From NCBI GenBank assembly GCA_949498985.1, contig CATECQ010000021.1, positions 1-51,437 on the forward strand: a stretch of 51,437 nt of DNA. Direction: 5' to 3'. Shown here one piece after another: positions 41,347 to 51,326 of this stretch. The notes beneath the pieces were generated by a model. The model made no database searches and was not told the DNA's origin. It was given only the letters and a program-made list of their open reading frames with translations. The position numbers were made by a program, and so were the translations under genes. Within the stretch, counting starts at the first letter, position 1. The number at the start of each line of letters is the position of its first letter. Source of the DNA: Glaciecola sp. HTCC2999 (GTDB lineage Bacteria > Pseudomonadota > Gammaproteobacteria > Enterobacterales > Alteromonadaceae).

Positions 41347-42144
41347 ATGAAAAAAATAACAACGTCAAGTTTACTTGCTAAAAAACAATCTGGTGAAAAA
41401 ATTACAGCACTTACAGCCTATGATGCGAGCTTTGCTAAGTTATTTGATAGCCAAGGCGTCGATATTCTCTTAATTGGTGATTCATTAGGTATGGTGTTGA
41501 AAGGCGAACCTGACACGCTAGCGGTTACGACTGATGAAATAGCCTATCATACCCGAGCTGTCGCTAGAGGAGTCACCAGTACATTTGTGATCGCCGATAT
41601 GCCATTTATGTCATACGGGACTGAAATTGATGCAATGCATAATGCTGCACAGTTAATGGCGGCGGGCGCAAGCATGGTCAAAGTTGAAGGCGGCGAGTGG
41701 CTCTGTAATACAATTCAGAAACTCACAGAACGCGGCGTGCCAGTTTGTGCTCATTTAGGATTAACGCCTCAATCTGTCCATGTATTTGGCGGATTCAAAG
41801 TACAAGGACGCCAACAGGCTCAAGCTGATAAATTATGTACCGATGCGCAACGTCTTGAAGCTGCTGGCGCGCAACTCCTTGTACTAGAATGTATTCCTCA
41901 AGCACTTGCTAAGCGCGTATCACAGCTGTTAAGTATTCCCGTCATCGGCATCGGTGCAGGGCCAGATACTGATGGGCAGATCCTTGTCATGCATGATATG
42001 TTAGGAGTAAGCGCTAACTATATGCCTAAATTTTCCAAAAACTACTTAGCGCAAACCGGCGATATCCAAACAGCGGTTAGGGCCTACATAGAAGAAGTCC
42101 AACAAGGTATTTTCCCAGGACCTGAACATACTTTTACCCAATAA
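41347..42144 (+). CDS. panB: 3-methyl-2-oxobutanoate hydroxymethyltransferase
   Basis: Makes ketopantoate from alpha-ketoisovalerate and methylene-THF, the first step of pantothenate synthesis. 265 aa (E. coli 264). [23 protein letters not shown] and the C-terminal [20 protein letters not shown] are conserved. Ribosome site weak (TAGAA). Lies 24 nt before panC. Confidence 0.97.
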   Translation: MKKITTSSLLAKKQSGEKITALTAYDASFAKLFDSQGVDILLIGDSLGMVLKGEPDTLAVTTDEIAYHTRAVARGVTSTFVIADMPFMSYGTEIDAMHNAAQLMAAGASMVKVEGGEWLCNTIQKLTERGVPVCAHLGLTPQSVHVFGGFKVQGRQQAQADKLCTDAQRLEAAGAQLLVLECIPQALAKRVSQLLSIPVIGIGAGPDTDGQILVMHDMLGVSANYMPKFSKNYLAQTGDIQTAVRAYIEEVQQGIFPGPEHTFTQ

Positions 42145-42168
42145 TTTTGCTTAAAAGGAAGTTGAGTT

Positions 42169-43017
42169 ATGCAAACTATTTCCACTATTGAAGGCTTACG
42201 CGAGATTCGTCGAGAATGGCAGCTTGCCGGGAAACGTATAGGGTTTGTTCCAACCATGGGTAACTTGCATGCAGGACATTTATCACTGGTTCAAGAAGCT
42301 AAACAACATGCAGATATTGTCGTTGTATCGATATTTGTAAATCCTTTACAGTTTGGTGCCGATGAAGATTTAGATAACTATCCTCGTACACTGGAAGCTG
42401 ATAGTGAGCATCTACGTTCATTGGGTGTCGATGTATTATTTGCGCCTACTGTGGAAGCGATTTATCCAAGGGGATTAGAACAACAGACGTTTGTTGAAGT
42501 CCCTGGTATTTCATATATGATTTGCGGAGCAAGTCGTCCTGGACATTTCCGCGGTGTGGCGACTATTGTGAGTAAACTTTTTAATATGGTCCAACCAAAT
42601 AGTGCATTTTTTGGTGAAAAGGACTATCAACAAGTCCAAGTCATTAAAGCTATGGTAACTGACTTATCTATGAATTTAAGCGTGCACGCTGTCCCGACTA
42701 TGCGTCATGAAGATGGTTTAGCAATGAGCTCTAGGAATGGTTATTTAACTGCAGATGAACGTCAAATCGCCCCACTGATTTATCAAACTATCACTCGGAT
42801 TAGAGAGTCAATTGAATCTGGTCGCAGGGATTTTAATCAGCTCATTAATACTGAGAACAACGTATTATCACAAGCAGGATTTAAACCCGATTACATAGAA
42901 ATACGCGACGCATTTACTCTACAGCCTGCATCTTTTGAAGGCAAAGAGCTAGTCATTCTGATTGCTGCGTTTTTAGGTAAAACACGCTTAATCGATAATA
43001 TTCAAGTTACGCTGTAA
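42169..43017 (+). CDS. panC: Pantothenate synthetase
   Basis: ATP-dependent condensation of pantoate with beta-alanine. 282 aa (E. coli 283). The HIGH-like [30 protein letters not shown] and SSRNGYL motifs are intact. AAGGA lies 9 bases before the ATG. Its stop overlaps the convergent panP stop by 11 nt. No panD follows, unlike enterobacteria. Confidence 0.97.
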   Translation: MQTISTIEGLREIRREWQLAGKRIGFVPTMGNLHAGHLSLVQEAKQHADIVVVSIFVNPLQFGADEDLDNYPRTLEADSEHLRSLGVDVLFAPTVEAIYPRGLEQQTFVEVPGISYMICGASRPGHFRGVATIVSKLFNMVQPNSAFFGEKDYQQVQVIKAMVTDLSMNLSVHAVPTMRHEDGLAMSSRNGYLTADERQIAPLIYQTITRIRESIESGRRDFNQLINTENNVLSQAGFKPDYIEIRDAFTLQPASFEGKELVILIAAFLGKTRLIDNIQVTL

Positions 43018-44638
43018 CGTGATCGACACTTTCTATACATGTCATTAGGGTATTTAGTAAGGGAACTTTACTCGCAATTTTAACTTGTTCCTCTAAAATA
43101 TCATTTAAATGTGCAACTGTGGTAAGAGGGTTCGCAATCACGACTCGAAACACAGTAATACACTCATTTGGGTAAGCATTAATGCCTAAACGTGTTCTAG
43201 AAACAAATGATTTGCCCGCTTCACGCTGTTGCTTTTGAATCGCTTTAATCAAACTATCAAGGTTCTCATTGATCACATGAGTATCATATTCACCCGACTG
43301 CAGCACAGTTTGTACTCGAGCTGGACAATATCGATAAGTTAATAACGATAATGTGGGCTCGGTAATCAGTTCAAAGTCAGGATGTCTATTGATCATTTCA
43401 GCAAACAGTTTCGCTTTTTGAATACTTTGGTCAATCAATAATTGATAACCTGATTTCCCCAACACATGTAATGATGAATAGACCATCATAGCCATGCCGT
43501 TTCTTGAGCCTTCGAGTGTTGTCGAACCCAAATCCTTTGAACCTTTGCGTAAAATATATTGGGCATGATGTCGAACTGCAGTAGAGGCGGCTGGATCTTT
43601 AAATAGAGTCATACCCGCGCCCATGGGCACATACATTTGCTTATGGGCATCTAACGTGACGGAATCAGCCCGTTCAATTCCTTTTAATAAAGGTTTATAA
43701 GTATCTGAAAATAATGTCGCCCCGCCCCAGGCGGCATCCACATGAAACCAACAACCTAACTCTTGAGCAACATCTGCAAGCTCATCTAATGGGTCAATAT
43801 GGCCGGTTTCAGTAGTACCAGCAACCCCAACAATAGCAAGTAGGTCGTTGCCTTGGGCTTGATAAGCTTTACCTAATGCTAATACTTCTTTAGGATCAAG
43901 GGTGTGAGAATCCACTGAAGCATGTAGGATATTTGTTCGGCCTATGCCCAGTAAATCGACGGTTTTACCTAATGAGTAATGTCCACGTTTAGAGCAAATC
44001 AATCCCAAGTTGTTAATATTGTAAGCTTTATAAGCAGCCACTAATCCTTCTTTTGAAACGCCTTTAAAATCCCCTCGAGCCGCAAGTTTTGTATTTCTTG
44101 CAACCCATAACGCGGTGACATTTGCCAAGGTACCACCTGAGCAGAAAGCGCCTAGCGAATGAACTGCCGAATGCAAGTGATTAGCATAAAAGGTATCACT
44201 TTGTTCATAAACAAGATTATGCATCATTCCAAGGACTTGACGTTCTAGCGGCGTAAATGCCTTTGAGGTTTCAATTTTAACTAGGTTTTGATTCAAACCT
44301 ACTAGCAACTTTGCAAGAGATAAGTGAAAATAAGGAAGCGCAGAAGTCATGTGCCCAATAAAGGTCGGCGCATAAGTATTGACCGAATTAGTCACCAACT
44401 TCTCTAATAAGTGCTCTGCATGAGTGGAAACAAATTCCGGCTGTGAAGGTAAATGCGGATCATTAAAATCTTGCTCAATTTCTTCAAGAGAGGTGCGCTT
44501 TGCAACAACGTGGCGCGACAAAAAGTCAGATAAGTTATCTGATAAATGCTGTTCTATTTGACTGAGCGTTGAGTCTTTATGTTCTGGCATAGTAAATACC
44601 CGAAATAAATGTTCTAAGCTCGCTTCCGCATTACTCAC
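43007..44638 (-). CDS. panP: PLP-dependent aspartate 1-decarboxylase PanP
   Basis: Group II PLP decarboxylase that makes beta-alanine from aspartate, replacing PanD in Vibrio and Shewanella-type bacteria. 543 aa. HVDAAWGG and the PLP-binding lysine in [13 protein letters not shown] (near residue 330) are clear. Glutamate-decarboxylase-like families look similar, but synteny with panBC favours PanP. Its 3' end overlaps panC by 11 nt on the opposite strand. Confidence 0.9.
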   Translation of the reverse strand: MSNAEASLEHLFRVFTMPEHKDSTLSQIEQHLSDNLSDFLSRHVVAKRTSLEEIEQDFNDPHLPSQPEFVSTHAEHLLEKLVTNSVNTYAPTFIGHMTSALPYFHLSLAKLLVGLNQNLVKIETSKAFTPLERQVLGMMHNLVYEQSDTFYANHLHSAVHSLGAFCSGGTLANVTALWVARNTKLAARGDFKGVSKEGLVAAYKAYNINNLGLICSKRGHYSLGKTVDLLGIGRTNILHASVDSHTLDPKEVLALGKAYQAQGNDLLAIVGVAGTTETGHIDPLDELADVAQELGCWFHVDAAWGGATLFSDTYKPLLKGIERADSVTLDAHKQMYVPMGAGMTLFKDPAASTAVRHHAQYILRKGSKDLGSTTLEGSRNGMAMMVYSSLHVLGKSGYQLLIDQSIQKAKLFAEMINRHPDFELITEPTLSLLTYRYCPARVQTVLQSGEYDTHVINENLDSLIKAIQKQQREAGKSFVSRTRLGINAYPNECITVFRVVIANPLTTVAHLNDILEEQVKIASKVPLLNTLMTCIESVDHVTA

Positions 44639-44817
44639 ATGCTTCCCTCAAATATTGCAAATGTCTGTCTTTATCGACATGCACTTATGCGTTGCTCTAT
44701 TTTATGAATCCCGAATCATACTGGTCTGTCCGGTATTCGTCTATTCTTTTATCCGCACTTTAGTTCATTTGAGAGAACCATTGGCAAGATTTTAGCACTG
44801 TATTATTTTAATTAGCG

Positions 44818-45498
44818 CTAGTGTGTTTCTAATTGATAGCACACTTGCCCACTGTTCATATATTTTTTTTCAAATAATGTGAGTGGTTCAAATCCTGGTT
44901 CAAATGCATCTATTGCACTTAACGTAGATGAATGCCCTAATTTTTTCAGCACAAACTGACACTCTTCTAAATATAATAACCAGTTACTGCGGACCTCGAG
45001 TACTCCACCTAGTGCAATAATATCTAAAAACGAAGATGAACCATGCCATCTTTTTTGAATTTGCGTCTTTTTTGGATACGGATTTGGATAAAGTAAAAAA
45101 TGATGGGAAAGTTGCATCTTTTGTTTGACGGCTAAACGCCAAAAGTCGATGACATCGGCTCTGACTAAGATATAATTTTGTGATGTGTTATTGAATGTAT
45201 CACAGTGGTGTGAGTGCTTACCCACTCGCTGTTCAGACTTATCAATACCAATGACTCTTGCTTGAGGGAAACGTTGAGCCAAAATAATCGTACTCAATCC
45301 AACACCGCAGCAAGAATCAAAAATGATGTCTCCTTGCCAATCGCCCAACCAAGCTAGCACACTATCAAAAGCTTGTTGCGTATGCGACTGTATTGGCTTA
45401 CGGTTTTGAGTAAGCAAGTACTTGTTGACCAATTCACCTAATTGTTCATGTATACCGGTCTGATTGGTCTCAACAATGCGAGAGTTTCCCGCACTCAT
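44818..45498 (-). CDS. TrmB-like class I SAM methyltransferase
   Basis: 226 aa. Motif I DSCCGVGLSTIILAQRFP (~59-76) and the acidic VIGIDKSE strand show a class I methyltransferase, and LLYPNPYPKKTQIQKRWHG resembles the TrmB (tRNA m7G46) substrate motif PDPWPKKRHHKRR. It is divergent from canonical TrmB in the N-terminus and may be a paralogue with another substrate. The ATG shares one base with the yadH stop (TAATG), so it is translationally coupled to the ABC transporter. Confidence 0.72.
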   Translation of the reverse strand: MSAGNSRIVETNQTGIHEQLGELVNKYLLTQNRKPIQSHTQQAFDSVLAWLGDWQGDIIFDSCCGVGLSTIILAQRFPQARVIGIDKSEQRVGKHSHHCDTFNNTSQNYILVRADVIDFWRLAVKQKMQLSHHFLLYPNPYPKKTQIQKRWHGSSSFLDIIALGGVLEVRSNWLLYLEECQFVLKKLGHSSTLSAIDAFEPGFEPLTLFEKKYMNSGQVCYQLETH

Positions 45499-46271
45499 TA
45501 ACTACGGATCCCTTGCCCTTTATTCAGTAGATAGTACGCTACACTAAACAAAATAATATTAAACATAATAATCACAATGATCGAATGAAAATAAGGCACA
45601 TCACCATCTACTCCTAAAAAGCCATAGCGAAAGCCATTGACCATATAAACAATTGGATTCGCTTTACTGACAGTTTGCCAAAATTCAGGTAGCAACGATA
45701 ATGAATAAAATACGCCGCCTAAATACGTTAAAGGCGTCAAAACAAACGTTGGAATAACTGAAATATCATCAAATGTTTTGGCAAATATACCGTTAATTAA
45801 CCCAGCCGTGGCAAATAATGTCGCAGTTAGCAGTAATGTGACGATGAGAATAAACCCATTATAAATTTCTACATCCACAAAAAACATAGACACCGTCGTC
45901 ACAATAACCCCAATGATCAAAGCACGTGCAACGCCACCACCGACAAACCCCAAAATAATCACCCAGGTAGGCACCGGGGATACTAACATCTCTTCAATAT
46001 TACGTTGGAATTTAGCACTAAAAAATGAGGAAGATACGTTTGAATATGAATTCGTAATAATGGACATCATGATCAAGCCAGGCACAATGAATTCCATGTA
46101 TGATACGCCACCCATTTCCCCGATACGTTCACCAATTAAATTACCAAATATTACGAAATACAACGACATAGTGATGGCTGGCGGCACTAATGTTTGCACC
46201 CAGATACGCATGAAACGCGTACACTCTTTAATCCAGATGGTTTTTAAACCGATAAATACTGGATGACTCAT
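45498..46271 (-). CDS. yadH: ABC-2 type transporter permease YadH
   Basis: 257 aa, six membrane helices. SYMEFIVPGLIMMSIITNSYSNVSSSFF-type sequence with PTFVLTPLTYLGGVFYSL is characteristic of YadH (256 aa in E. coli). Substrate unknown. Overlaps yadG by 4 nt and the methyltransferase by 1 nt. Confidence 0.93.
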   Translation of the reverse strand: MSHPVFIGLKTIWIKECTRFMRIWVQTLVPPAITMSLYFVIFGNLIGERIGEMGGVSYMEFIVPGLIMMSIITNSYSNVSSSFFSAKFQRNIEEMLVSPVPTWVIILGFVGGGVARALIIGVIVTTVSMFFVDVEIYNGFILIVTLLLTATLFATAGLINGIFAKTFDDISVIPTFVLTPLTYLGGVFYSLSLLPEFWQTVSKANPIVYMVNGFRYGFLGVDGDVPYFHSIIVIIMFNIILFSVAYYLLNKGQGIRS

Positions 46272-47188
46272 GACTGTTCCTCTCGACCTGATTCAACTAA
46301 CTTAACAAATAACTCTTCTAAACGGTTCGCTTTATTACGCATCGACATCACTTGAATACCTTGTGCCGTTAACTGTGAAAACACATGATTAAGACCGGCT
46401 TCTTTTGCGACTTCCACCTCTATTTCACCTGGTTTGACTGTGTAAGAGACATTTTCCAGCGTAATATCAGAGGCATTTGAATTAATATCCAAGACAAAAG
46501 TTTCAACATTAAGTTTAGACAGAAGAGCTTTTATTGAAGTATTTTCAACAATGATCCCTTTATCTATAATCGCAATATTGCGACATAACATTTCTGCTTC
46601 TTCTAAGTAATGTGTTGTCAGAATAATCGTGACACCATCAGCATTTATTTGTTTAAGAAAATCCCACATACTGCGACGAATTTCGATATCAACACCAGCT
46701 GTTGGCTCATCTAAAATTAATAGCTTAGGTTCATGCATTAATGAACGAGCAATCATTAAACGACGCTTCATGCCACCAGATAAGGTACGGGCCGCAGAAT
46801 CACGTTTTTCCCATAAATCTAACTGAGTAAGATATTTCTTGGCACGTTGTTTTGCGATATCACGAGGGACACCGTAATAACCTGCTTGATTAACTACAAT
46901 CTGTAAAACCGTTTCAAACTGATTGAAATTAAATTCTTGAGGGACCAAACCGATACAAGATTTGGCTTCGGTAATTTGTGTTGCTAAGTCATAACCGAAT
47001 ACTGAAACTTGGCCCTGTGTTTTGTTGACTAACGAGCTAATAATACCAATGGTCGTAGATTTACCTGCACCATTGGGTCCAAGTAATGCAAAAAAATCAC
47101 CTTCTTGTACAGACAACTCAATCCCTTTAAGCGCGGTGACACCACCTTGATAAGTTTTGGTTAAGCCGGATATCGATAATGCTTCCAT
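46268..47188 (-). CDS. yadG: ABC transporter ATP-binding protein YadG
   Basis: 306 aa (E. coli 308), highly similar: Walker A GPNGAGKSTTIGI, signature LSGGMKRRLMIARSLMHEP, Walker B LLILDEPTAGVD. The C-terminal region MRNKANRLEELFVKLVESG is shared with E. coli YadG. First gene of the yadG-yadH-methyltransferase unit. In E. coli yadGH lies near panBCD, and the same region is conserved here. Confidence 0.95.
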   Translation of the reverse strand: MEALSISGLTKTYQGGVTALKGIELSVQEGDFFALLGPNGAGKSTTIGIISSLVNKTQGQVSVFGYDLATQITEAKSCIGLVPQEFNFNQFETVLQIVVNQAGYYGVPRDIAKQRAKKYLTQLDLWEKRDSAARTLSGGMKRRLMIARSLMHEPKLLILDEPTAGVDIEIRRSMWDFLKQINADGVTIILTTHYLEEAEMLCRNIAIIDKGIIVENTSIKALLSKLNVETFVLDINSNASDITLENVSYTVKPGEIEVEVAKEAGLNHVFSQLTAQGIQVMSMRNKANRLEELFVKLVESGREEQS

Positions 47189-47265
47189 GAAACAGATAAC
47201 TCACTGATACTAAAATGATGGTGAGTATTTTATCAAGGATTCTCTGCATGCGGGGATTTATTTAC

Positions 47266-47317
47266 AAAAAAACCCAAGGTAAGACTCATATAAAAATAAG
47301 CATTATCACTTGGGTTT
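47266..47317 (-). terminator. Terminator of nhaD
   Basis: On the minus strand AAACCCAAG (47309-47317 complement) pairs with CTTGGGTTT and runs into CTTGGGTTTTTTT (47266-47278 complement). The stem is 9 bp with a 30-base loop. Strong T-run suggests real termination between nhaD and yadG. Confidence 0.7.
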
Positions 47318-47351
47318 CAAAGATGCCAACACTTGACATCAAATGAGCAGG

Positions 47352-48752
47352 TTAATTAATCATTAAATGTACTGCAATACTAGCCGCATAACCTAATGCA
47401 ATAGCCCAAGTCCATTTTAAATGTGCAAAGAACGTGTAATAACCACGAGCTTGCCCCATAAGCGCGACACCTGCAGCTGAACCGATAGATAATAAACTAC
47501 CACCTACACCGGCCGTTAACGTCACTAGTAACCATTGCGTCGCATCCATATCAGGATTCATTGTTAGTACAGCAAACATTACCGGAATGTTATCTACGAT
47601 AGCCGATAAAATACCCACTAATATATTCGCACCAGTATTACCCAGCTCGCCATACATTAGATGTGACACCATACCTAAGTAACCCATGAAGCCCAATCCG
47701 CCTACAGCTAAAATCACACCATAGAAGAAGAACAGCGTATCCCATTCTGCTTGTGCAACTTTTTTAAAAATATCAAACCCAGGTTGTTCGGCATCACCAG
47801 GTGTTGAGTTAGGTAAGTGCACTTCTCTATGAGCTGATTTCTTAAGATAAAAGGCATATAATTTAAGGTAAGCTAGACCTGTCATCATCCCAAATACAGG
47901 AGGTAAGTGAAGGAAACTATGGAAGCTAACTGCTGTAACAATAGTGGCTAAGAATAATCCTACAATAACTAATCCACCGTGCTTGATAACACTCCCTTCG
48001 ACTTCTTCCAACGGTGTAGGATTTCCTTTCGCAACCGCAAATGACATGATTGTAGCTGGAATAATATAATTCACGACAGATGGGATGAACAACGCAAAAA
48101 ACTCTGTGAATTCAAGTATCCCTTTTTGCCATACCATGAGCGTTGTAATATCGCCAAACGGACTAAACGCGCCACCCGCATTTGCGCCGACAACAATATT
48201 GATACACCCAATAGCAATAAAATCTGGACGCCCCTTGCCTACTGCCATTATCACAGCACACATCACTAATGCAGTCGTTAAGTTATCAGCTATCGGTGAA
48301 ATAAAGAATGCCAATATCCCAGTTAACCAAAATAAAGCCTTATAACTATAGCCTTTAGCAACTAGTCGGTTGCGTAACTCATCAAACACACCACGCTCTA
48401 GCATTGCGTTAATATAGGTCATTGCAACTAATAAAAAGAAAAATAACTCTGCGTATTCAAGAAAATTATGTCGAATACCATGCTCAACCAGATCTGCTTT
48501 ATCCATATTTCCGTAAACAATGGCAATAATGACCCAAATTAATCCAGCTGCGAGTAAAACAGGTTTAGATTTAGCCAGATGGAGCTGCTCTTCAAGAATC
48601 ACGAGTACATAAGCAATGACAAAAATAGCGATAGCCAGAAATCCAGCGCTGGAATGTGTTAAATCAATCAAATCATCCGCACCCGTGGCAGCAAATACCT
48701 GATTAGAAAACAACACTGAAAAAATGACTAAGCATGTAAATAAAAATGGCAT
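47352..48752 (-). CDS. nhaD: Na+/H+ antiporter NhaD
   Basis: Polytopic inner-membrane antiporter of the NhaD/ArsB-like IT superfamily, typical of marine and haloalkaliphilic bacteria. 466 aa with about 12 helices. FISPIADNLTTALVMCAV and NAGGAFSPFGDITTLMVW resemble the conserved transport region of Vibrio NhaD. The N-terminal hydrophobic stretch ending VFAATG may be a signal peptide. AAGGGACTATT lies before the ATG. Divergent from the gene at 48978. Confidence 0.93.
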   Translation of the reverse strand: MPFLFTCLVIFSVLFSNQVFAATGADDLIDLTHSSAGFLAIAIFVIAYVLVILEEQLHLAKSKPVLLAAGLIWVIIAIVYGNMDKADLVEHGIRHNFLEYAELFFFLLVAMTYINAMLERGVFDELRNRLVAKGYSYKALFWLTGILAFFISPIADNLTTALVMCAVIMAVGKGRPDFIAIGCINIVVGANAGGAFSPFGDITTLMVWQKGILEFTEFFALFIPSVVNYIIPATIMSFAVAKGNPTPLEEVEGSVIKHGGLVIVGLFLATIVTAVSFHSFLHLPPVFGMMTGLAYLKLYAFYLKKSAHREVHLPNSTPGDAEQPGFDIFKKVAQAEWDTLFFFYGVILAVGGLGFMGYLGMVSHLMYGELGNTGANILVGILSAIVDNIPVMFAVLTMNPDMDATQWLLVTLTAGVGGSLLSIGSAAGVALMGQARGYYTFFAHLKWTWAIALGYAASIAVHLMIN

Positions 48753-48831
48753 AATAGTCCCTTGGAAATAGTAATTGGCAAGTAGATTACGTCATTGTTT
48801 TAACGACGGAATTAGACTTTAGTATTCAGCG

Positions 48832-48897
48832 AAGGAGGATATACTTATTCACCTTATTTATAAAGGGATTGAGCTGTATTTTTTTGGCGAATGTTAA
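48832..48897 (+). other. Orphan Shine-Dalgarno with a possible AUU-start leader peptide
   Basis: AAGGAGG (48832-48838) is a perfect anti-anti-SD match with no ATG, GTG or TTG at normal distance. Eight bases on, an ATT at 48847 would open a 16-codon frame (reading M-HLIYKGIELYFFGEC) that ends at 48897. It lies between nhaD and the gene at 48978. It may be chance. Confidence 0.2.
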
Positions 48898-48977
48898 ATA
48901 TACAAAAAACCACACAGTTAAACAAATGCATTATTTGTTAAAACTGAGTAATCAATGTAAACACAAGGAAAATAACA

Positions 48978-49433
48978 ATGCATGATGAGAAATTTGTTGA
49001 TCCTCGCCTTCAAGCAAAAGAAAGGTTATTTCAACAACTTTATACTGCGAGCTTTGATGTCATTATGCATATTAATGCCATTCAAAGTGAAGTCCAACAT
49101 ACTGCTATGGACATATCACCCAGCAATGAACATTATTTGGCGTTAGTAAGGAGTTATGAAATTACATTGAGCATGTGTGATGGGTTAGAAGCAGAATTAT
49201 TCACTTTGACAGAAGCAACTTCAAAAGTTCTTAGTGATTCAGAATATGCCTTTGCTACTCAAGCTCAAATTTGTGCTGCCGCGGTAAATTGCTTAAACCA
49301 CTGGCGAATTATAAAACAGATCCCGCAGGACTTAATCGATGTTGAAGAAGTGAGTGCGACGATTAAACAACGCTTTACTGAACATTTAGCCATGTGGGAT
49401 GGATATTTTGCTCCACCTCAAACTAGCCATTGA
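48978..49433 (+). CDS. Hypothetical helical protein
   Basis: 151 aa, no signal peptide or membrane segment. Predicted mostly helical; one segment, SYEITLSMCDGLEAELFTL, may form an amphipathic helix. Four cysteines are not in metal-binding pairs. No family recognised. AAGGAA lies 7 bases before the ATG, so translation is well supported. Upstream repeat AACAAAT/ATTTGTT (48921-48939) might be an operator. Convergent with the CNNM/CBS gene. Confidence 0.7.
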   Translation: MHDEKFVDPRLQAKERLFQQLYTASFDVIMHINAIQSEVQHTAMDISPSNEHYLALVRSYEITLSMCDGLEAELFTLTEATSKVLSDSEYAFATQAQICAAAVNCLNHWRIIKQIPQDLIDVEEVSATIKQRFTEHLAMWDGYFAPPQTSH

Positions 49434-49450
49434 GTACATCCCCTTAGGAT

Positions 49451-50518
49451 TTAGCGTTTAATATTGTGTTTGGCGCTTTTTAGTGTGTATTGATGTTGTC
49501 GCTGTTGAGCAATCCCTGCAGCAAGTTCTCGCATAGATATCTCTTGGTCTTTTTCATCATCAATTTGCACCCCTAAAATACTTTCTAACAAATCCTCTAG
49601 CGTCAAAATACCTTCCAGCCCCCCATATTCATCAACAATTAATAGAATATGCACTTTATTTTTTAAGAATAATTCAAAGGTTGATGATAAAGGCATGCTA
49701 CTCAGCAACGTTTGCATATCTTTATTGAATTCACTTAGAGAAAGTTCTGTTTGCTGGCGAGCTTGGGCGAGTAACAAATCATTTCGCATGACGAAACCAG
49801 TAATTTTTTCTGCATCATTGTCTTCGTATATTGGAATCCTTGAATAACCGATAGTTTCGTATGTTTGGAAAAAATCACCAACAGTAGTTTCTTGAGGTAG
49901 CGAGAATACTTTTGTCCGATGAGTCATGGCACCGCGAATTGTCAATTCGTGCATAGACATTAAACTTTTAAGAATATTAGCCTCATGTTTAGCTAATTGC
50001 CCTTCCTTACCTGATAATTCAGCCATGGCATGAAGTTCACTTCGACTTAGCCCTTTTAAAGGGCTTTCTTCAGTAAACCCTGCTGTCATTTTTTGAGACA
50101 TTTTGACAAATGGATACAGCACAATGATGAGATACTTCAAAAAATGGGCAGTCACCGGGGCAAGTTGACGCCAATAAGTTGCACCTAATGTTTTTGGGAT
50201 AATTTCAGAAAATACCAATATTAATAACGTTAAGACAGCGGATATAATACCTAAATACGCGTCTCCAAACACATGTGCTGCTTGAGCACCGGCCCCAGCA
50301 GCGCCCATAGTGTGCGCAATAGTATTTAACGTAAGTATGGCTGATAAAGGCTGATTAATATCATTGGATTGCGCGGCAAGTAATTTTCCCGCTTTTTTAC
50401 CACTTTTTTCTAACATTTGAATATATGCATTAGATACACTTAAGATAACGGCTTCTGCAATCGAACAAATAAACGAGAAGCCCAAAGCGATCATGACATA
50501 GGTAATAAGTAGTAACAT
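49451..50518 (-). CDS. CNNM/CBS-domain membrane protein (hemolysin-like, UPF0053)
   Basis: 355 aa: N-terminal DUF21/CNNM membrane region (~1-130; IPKTLGATYWRQLAP is the conserved cytoplasmic loop) followed by a CBS-domain pair (~185-310; SLPQETTVGDFF..., DEYGGLEGILTLEDLLESI). The C-terminal CorC_HlyC-type domain of longer homologues is missing. Family members are implicated in Mg2+/Co2+ homeostasis, not haemolysis. Ribosome site weak. Confidence 0.9.
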   Translation of the reverse strand: MLLLITYVMIALGFSFICSIAEAVILSVSNAYIQMLEKSGKKAGKLLAAQSNDINQPLSAILTLNTIAHTMGAAGAGAQAAHVFGDAYLGIISAVLTLLILVFSEIIPKTLGATYWRQLAPVTAHFLKYLIIVLYPFVKMSQKMTAGFTEESPLKGLSRSELHAMAELSGKEGQLAKHEANILKSLMSMHELTIRGAMTHRTKVFSLPQETTVGDFFQTYETIGYSRIPIYEDNDAEKITGFVMRNDLLLAQARQQTELSLSEFNKDMQTLLSSMPLSSTFELFLKNKVHILLIVDEYGGLEGILTLEDLLESILGVQIDDEKDQEISMRELAAGIAQQRQHQYTLKSAKHNIKR

Positions 50519-50621
50519 GTAATTAAGTATTGTTCATATATACGGTAAAATAGTATGCAATAAGATATTATATTTGTCACCTGACTTAGTGGCTAGTTGC
50601 TAATAATTTGAGGATATACTT

Positions 50622-51086
50622 GTGCAATATTGGTTAGTAAAGAGTGAACCTAATGAATGTAGTATTGAGGATTTTCATCGCTCACCGGGTATACCTATTC
50701 CATGGGATGGTGTTCGAAATTACCAGGCACGCAACTTCCTTAACCAAATGGCACAAGGTGACGCTGTGCTACTCTATCATTCCAGTTGTCAGCATATTGG
50801 AATAAGTGGCATATTAAACGTTACACGAACAGCTTACACTGACCCATTACAGTTCCAACCAGAGAGTCCTTATTTTGATGCTAAGTCTAAAGTAGACAAG
50901 CCTCGCTGGGTAGCCGTTGATATGGTATTTACCCAAAAATTCTCCGGCATCGTCCCACTCGCTAGATTAAAATCACTAACAGCACTTAGCGAATGTTATC
51001 TATTTACGCATAAGCGACTATCTGTAATGCCGTTAACTTTTCAAGAATTTACATTAATGGAGCATTTAGGCGGTTTACCAACATGA
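50622..51086 (+). CDS. EVE-domain protein
   Basis: 154 aa beginning MQYWLVKSEPNECSIEDF, with the diagnostic IPWDGVRNYQARNFL (residues ~27-41) and LLYHSSCQHIGISG of EVE/PUA-like domains, which in related proteins bind modified bases. The start is GTG with GAGG 8 bases upstream and no better ATG. The last codons overlap the downstream zinc-ribbon gene (ATGA). Physiological role unknown. Confidence 0.92.
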   Translation: MQYWLVKSEPNECSIEDFHRSPGIPIPWDGVRNYQARNFLNQMAQGDAVLLYHSSCQHIGISGILNVTRTAYTDPLQFQPESPYFDAKSKVDKPRWVAVDMVFTQKFSGIVPLARLKSLTALSECYLFTHKRLSVMPLTFQEFTLMEHLGGLPT

Positions 51087-51274
51087 AAGGAAAAACACGA
51101 GAACGCGCAGCAAAACCCTGTCAATTTTGTCAGCATTCCTTTTCAGTATTGTATCGTGTTAAAACCATTAATGATCAAGATTGGCATTTTGCATGCAAAT
51201 CTTGCCAAGTTGAATTAAAGCTTAACGAGAAAACTTATCAATATGGTGGCACTTGGAAGCAGCATAAGCGCTAG
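51083..51274 (+). CDS. Small zinc-ribbon protein coupled to the EVE gene
   Basis: 63 aa with two CxxC pairs (C13/C16 and C38/C41) and a basic N-terminus (KGKTRERAAKP), typical of a nucleic-acid-binding zinc ribbon. It starts by ATGA overlap with the EVE gene stop, so translation is coupled. No family recognised. Confidence 0.75.
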   Translation: MKGKTRERAAKPCQFCQHSFSVLYRVKTINDQDWHFACKSCQVELKLNEKTYQYGGTWKQHKR

Positions 51275-51326
51275 TGTGTCATTCATCGTATTCTAAAAAT
51301 GTTTATTGATTAAATACACGGCATAA

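Noticed and set aside
45913-46266. 117-codon plus-strand ORF inside yadH
   Set aside because: Antisense shadow of a conserved permease; composition and frame explained by the real gene.
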